From contig NZ_JAHLQJ010000003.1 in NCBI RefSeq assembly GCF_018919145.1, forward strand, positions 248,001-312,000: 64,000 nucleotides of DNA. Reading direction: 5' to 3'. This document shows positions 62,024-64,000 of the stretch, piece after piece. The notes under the pieces are model-generated. The model saw only the letters and a program-made list of their open reading frames with translations, was not told where the DNA came from and searched no databases. Position numbers and translations under genes: made by a program. Source of the stretch: Paenibacillus brevis. Its GTDB lineage: Bacteria; Bacillota; Bacilli; Paenibacillales; Paenibacillaceae. Position 1 is the first letter of the stretch; each line of letters begins with the position of its first letter.

Positions 62024-63001
62024 ATGGATAATGCATCAAGTGTAAGACTGCAAGGAAGTTCACCTTTAACCGTAACAGGTTCGCGTTCGAAGAGCGGATT
62101 CTGGCTGGTCGTGCTGGGGGCGGCCCTTTGGGGTGTAGATCCGTTATTCCGGATCATTCTGCTAGATTATATTACGTCGGCCCAATTGGTTCTGCTGGAG
62201 CATGCGATCATTGGAATTATTGCGGCACCGATCCTGTGGAAGAACCGTCGGGAGCTGCTGGGCTTGAAGTGGAAGCAAGCGGGTGCCCTGCTGTTCATCT
62301 CCTGGGGCGGTTCAGCCATTGCGACGATTCTGTTCACGAAAGCGCTGGAGGGCGGCAATTTTAACGCGGTATTGCTGCTGCAGAAGATGCAGCCGTTGTT
62401 TGCAATCATTCTTGCCAGATTGTTGTTAAAGGAATCGCTGCCAAAGCATTTCTCGTTTCTGCTCACTGTAGCCGTTATCGGCACATATTTTCTGACATTC
62501 GGCTTTACGATTCCTTTCGGCCATTGGAACGAGTTCATTCAAGTCGGCAGTCTGTTATCGCTGGGTGCTGCGGCGTTTTGGGGCGGCTCGACGGTGATGG
62601 GGAGATTGATGGTTGGTCAGATGAAGTATGAGACCGTGACCGCACTCCGCTTCATTTTGGCTCTTCCGCTGCTGCTCGCAATTACTTGGAATGAAGGAGT
62701 GGCATGGAGCTTTCCAAGCAGTACATCTGGAATTGCAGGCTTTTCCTTGAATCTGCTGGGCCAGGCATTATTGCCAGGACTGTTGAGCCTGTTGGTGTAT
62801 TATAAAGGTCTGACAACGACTAAAGCATCGGTTGCTACGCTTGCGGAATTAAGCTTCCCGATGGTTGGTGTGCTTGTGAACTGGCTCGCATTTCAGGAAA
62901 GAATTACTGTGGCGCAAGCGGTGGGCTTCCTGTTGATCTGGTCTGTATTGTTTATGATCTCCAGACAAAGCAAGCCTGCGACAGCGACAGTCCAGTCCTG
63001 A
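62024..63001 (+). CDS. EamA/DMT-family transporter under FMN riboswitch control (probable flavin transporter)
   Basis: This 325-aa protein has about ten membrane helices in two EamA repeats (VVLGAALWGVDPLFRIILLDY for the first, SLGAAAFWGGSTVMGRLMVG for the second). Members of this drug/metabolite superfamily move many small molecules. RibN, the riboflavin importer of alphaproteobacteria, is an EamA protein also preceded by an FMN riboswitch, so a flavin role is likely here, although Bacillales usually use RibU. GAGGAGCAGGG precedes ATG 62024; an in-frame start at 61928 lies inside the terminator region. Export of flavin is an alternative. Confidence 0.85.
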   Translation: MDNASSVRLQGSSPLTVTGSRSKSGFWLVVLGAALWGVDPLFRIILLDYITSAQLVLLEHAIIGIIAAPILWKNRRELLGLKWKQAGALLFISWGGSAIATILFTKALEGGNFNAVLLLQKMQPLFAIILARLLLKESLPKHFSFLLTVAVIGTYFLTFGFTIPFGHWNEFIQVGSLLSLGAAAFWGGSTVMGRLMVGQMKYETVTALRFILALPLLLAITWNEGVAWSFPSSTSGIAGFSLNLLGQALLPGLLSLLVYYKGLTTTKASVATLAELSFPMVGVLVNWLAFQERITVAQAVGFLLIWSVLFMISRQSKPATATVQS

Positions 63002-63042
63002 TTGCCCAAACATAATATAATAGTTCTACGTTTCTAACCAGA

Positions 63043-63074
63043 AGCGGCCTTGTCTTGAAGCAGACAGGGCCGCT
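63043..63074 (+). terminator. Terminator after the EamA transporter gene
   Basis: AGCGGCCTTGTC (63043-63054) pairs with GACAGGGCCGCT (63063-63074) with one G-U pair and an 8-nt loop, followed by ATTTGTATTTT. Confidence 0.82.
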
Positions 63075-63193
63075 ATTTGTATTTTCAAAATCTAATCGAA
63101 AAAGCATGCTTTTTCTGGTATTATACAGAGCAAGGTTGAAGTCGGATGTTTTATCCAACCAACATTAAATTGACAACATAAGATGAATAAGAA

Positions 63194-64000
63194 ATGGATC
63201 TGAACCCTATGCGAATTCAAATGGATATGCAAACCGTCTTTATCCTGCTGGTTCTGGGACACTTGTTTACCGTAATCCTGATTACCGCTTATAAGCACAA
63301 GCAGGTTAAGGACCCGGCTGTCAATACGTTTTACACAGCGAAATGGCTTCAGGCAGCTACATGGGCCATGATGTCTGTTCCGCTGATCACTGACCATATC
63401 TTGCTGCTCACAGTTGCCAATATTTTATTGCTGCTTGGGGTATCTTTGGAGACCAAAGCGCTGTTAACGGTAGTTGGCGGATTTAACGCTCACGCACGTC
63501 TATTTTATAATTATTTTACAATTTTAGCGATTTTAGGATATTGCAGCATTGTTGTCTTTTACAATACAGAAGGATTTCGAATTGCGGTAGTTTCTTTTTC
63601 GACCGCCGTTTTTTTGATTCCTCCGGTACGCAGGATGATCGCTGTTTCGCGTAGATCCATGCTCCGCCTGATCATCGGATATATGTATCTTGTAATCTCC
63701 CTGGGGCTGCTGTGCAGAACAATCATGCCATGGATTCCGATCATTCCGGTATCCATGTTTGAGCCTGGGCTTTATCAGAACTTATCCTTCCTGACTCTTT
63801 ATCTGATTATGATGCTAGGAAATACGGGTTTCGTGCTTCTGTCGAAAGAGCGGGCAGACCGGGAATTGCTGAAATTGGCAAGCTACGATGATCTGACAGG
63901 AGCGTTGAACCGCAGATCCTTTACGCTGAAGGCTCAAAAGCTATTGGAAGCAAAGGACCGGAAGAGTCCTGCAAGCTTTATTCTTCTTGATATCGATCAC
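63194..64000 (+). CDS. Membrane GGDEF-domain protein, probable diguanylate cyclase (3' truncated)
   Basis: From ATG 63194 the frame is open to the window end (269 codons). The protein begins MDLNPMRIQMDMQTVFILLVLGHLF, has about six hydrophobic helices (to residue ~215) and then LLKLASYDDLTGALNRRSFTLKAQKLLEAKD and FILLDIDH. These are the opening motifs of a GGDEF domain, whose active-site GG(D/E)EF signature would lie just beyond the edge. Diguanylate cyclases make the second messenger c-di-GMP from GTP. An in-frame ATG at 63209 is an alternative start; neither has a strong ribosome site. A 7TM-like input region suggests a signal sensed in or at the membrane. Confidence 0.85.
   Translation, partial: MDLNPMRIQMDMQTVFILLVLGHLFTVILITAYKHKQVKDPAVNTFYTAKWLQAATWAMMSVPLITDHILLLTVANILLLLGVSLETKALLTVVGGFNAHARLFYNYFTILAILGYCSIVVFYNTEGFRIAVVSFSTAVFLIPPVRRMIAVSRRSMLRLIIGYMYLVISLGLLCRTIMPWIPIIPVSMFEPGLYQNLSFLTLYLIMMLGNTGFVLLSKERADRELLKLASYDDLTGALNRRSFTLKAQKLLEAKDRKSPASFILLDIDH

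Noticed and set aside
1..64000. CRISPR arrays, tRNA or rRNA genes, transposases, phage genes
   Set aside because: No regularly spaced repeats, cloverleaf-like sequences, transposase motifs or phage structural genes were found on reading through; the single palindromic element at 41480 is the only mobile-like feature.

Overview
The window looks like chromosomal DNA of an endospore-forming, carbohydrate-degrading Firmicute of the Paenibacillus type. The evidence is S-layer-homology (SLH) proteins, a spore-coat transglutaminase, YesM/YesN-type two-component systems beside CUT1 sugar importers that lack their own ATPase, strong AGGAGG ribosome sites and many hairpin+T terminators. No tRNA, rRNA, insertion sequence, phage gene or CRISPR array was seen. 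The first gene is cut at its 5' end and the last at its 3' end.

Layout. (1) 1-4048, plus strand: a tightly overlapping operon with the tail of a probable DHDPS-like aldolase, both subunits of L-serine dehydratase, an M20 amidohydrolase and a double-GNAT acetyltransferase. (2) 4166-19911: a GlcNAc/uronate-type glycan locus. A membrane-anchored AraC regulator and a cytosolic GH20 face a plus-strand series of two Gfo/Idh/MocA proteins, a GH3 NagZ-like hexosaminidase, two LplB/YtcP-type permeases, a binding lipoprotein and a 1412-aa secreted heparinase/alginate-lyase-like enzyme. (3) 20029-20148, minus: an unlisted 39-aa membrane protein with its own ribosome site and terminator. (4) 20504-32991: histidine kinase, response regulator, CUT1 importer, a 1036-aa clan GH-A enzyme, a D-serine-dehydratase/D-threonine-aldolase-like PLP enzyme, an M20 deacylase and a RidA protein. 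(5) 33075-36761: a hypothetical protein, two tandem Gfo/Idh/MocA paralogues and a LysR regulator. (6) 36916-41334: a heterodimeric ABC exporter and tgl. (7) 41480-57741: a palindromic repeat element, an SLH protein, then a LacI-controlled alpha-glucoside importer with a GH65 phosphorylase, a YciI-like protein and a 2123-aa SLH-anchored GH87 alpha-1,3-glucanase. (8) 57952-64000: a lipoprotein, metNIQ, an FMN riboswitch controlling an EamA transporter, and the start of a GGDEF protein.

How the parts may work together. The GH87 enzyme would cut alpha-1,3-glucan at the cell surface, the LacI-regulated importer would take up nigero-oligosaccharides and GH65 would phosphorolyse them. Region 4 is the least conventional set. 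A sugar importer and a glycosidase sit in one run with enzymes that fit deacylation of an amino acid, dehydration of a D-hydroxy-amino acid and removal of the resulting enamine. This suggests use of a glycan carrying amino acids; that is inference from gene content. Region 2 fits depolymerisation outside the cell, uptake, and trimming of GlcNAc residues inside.
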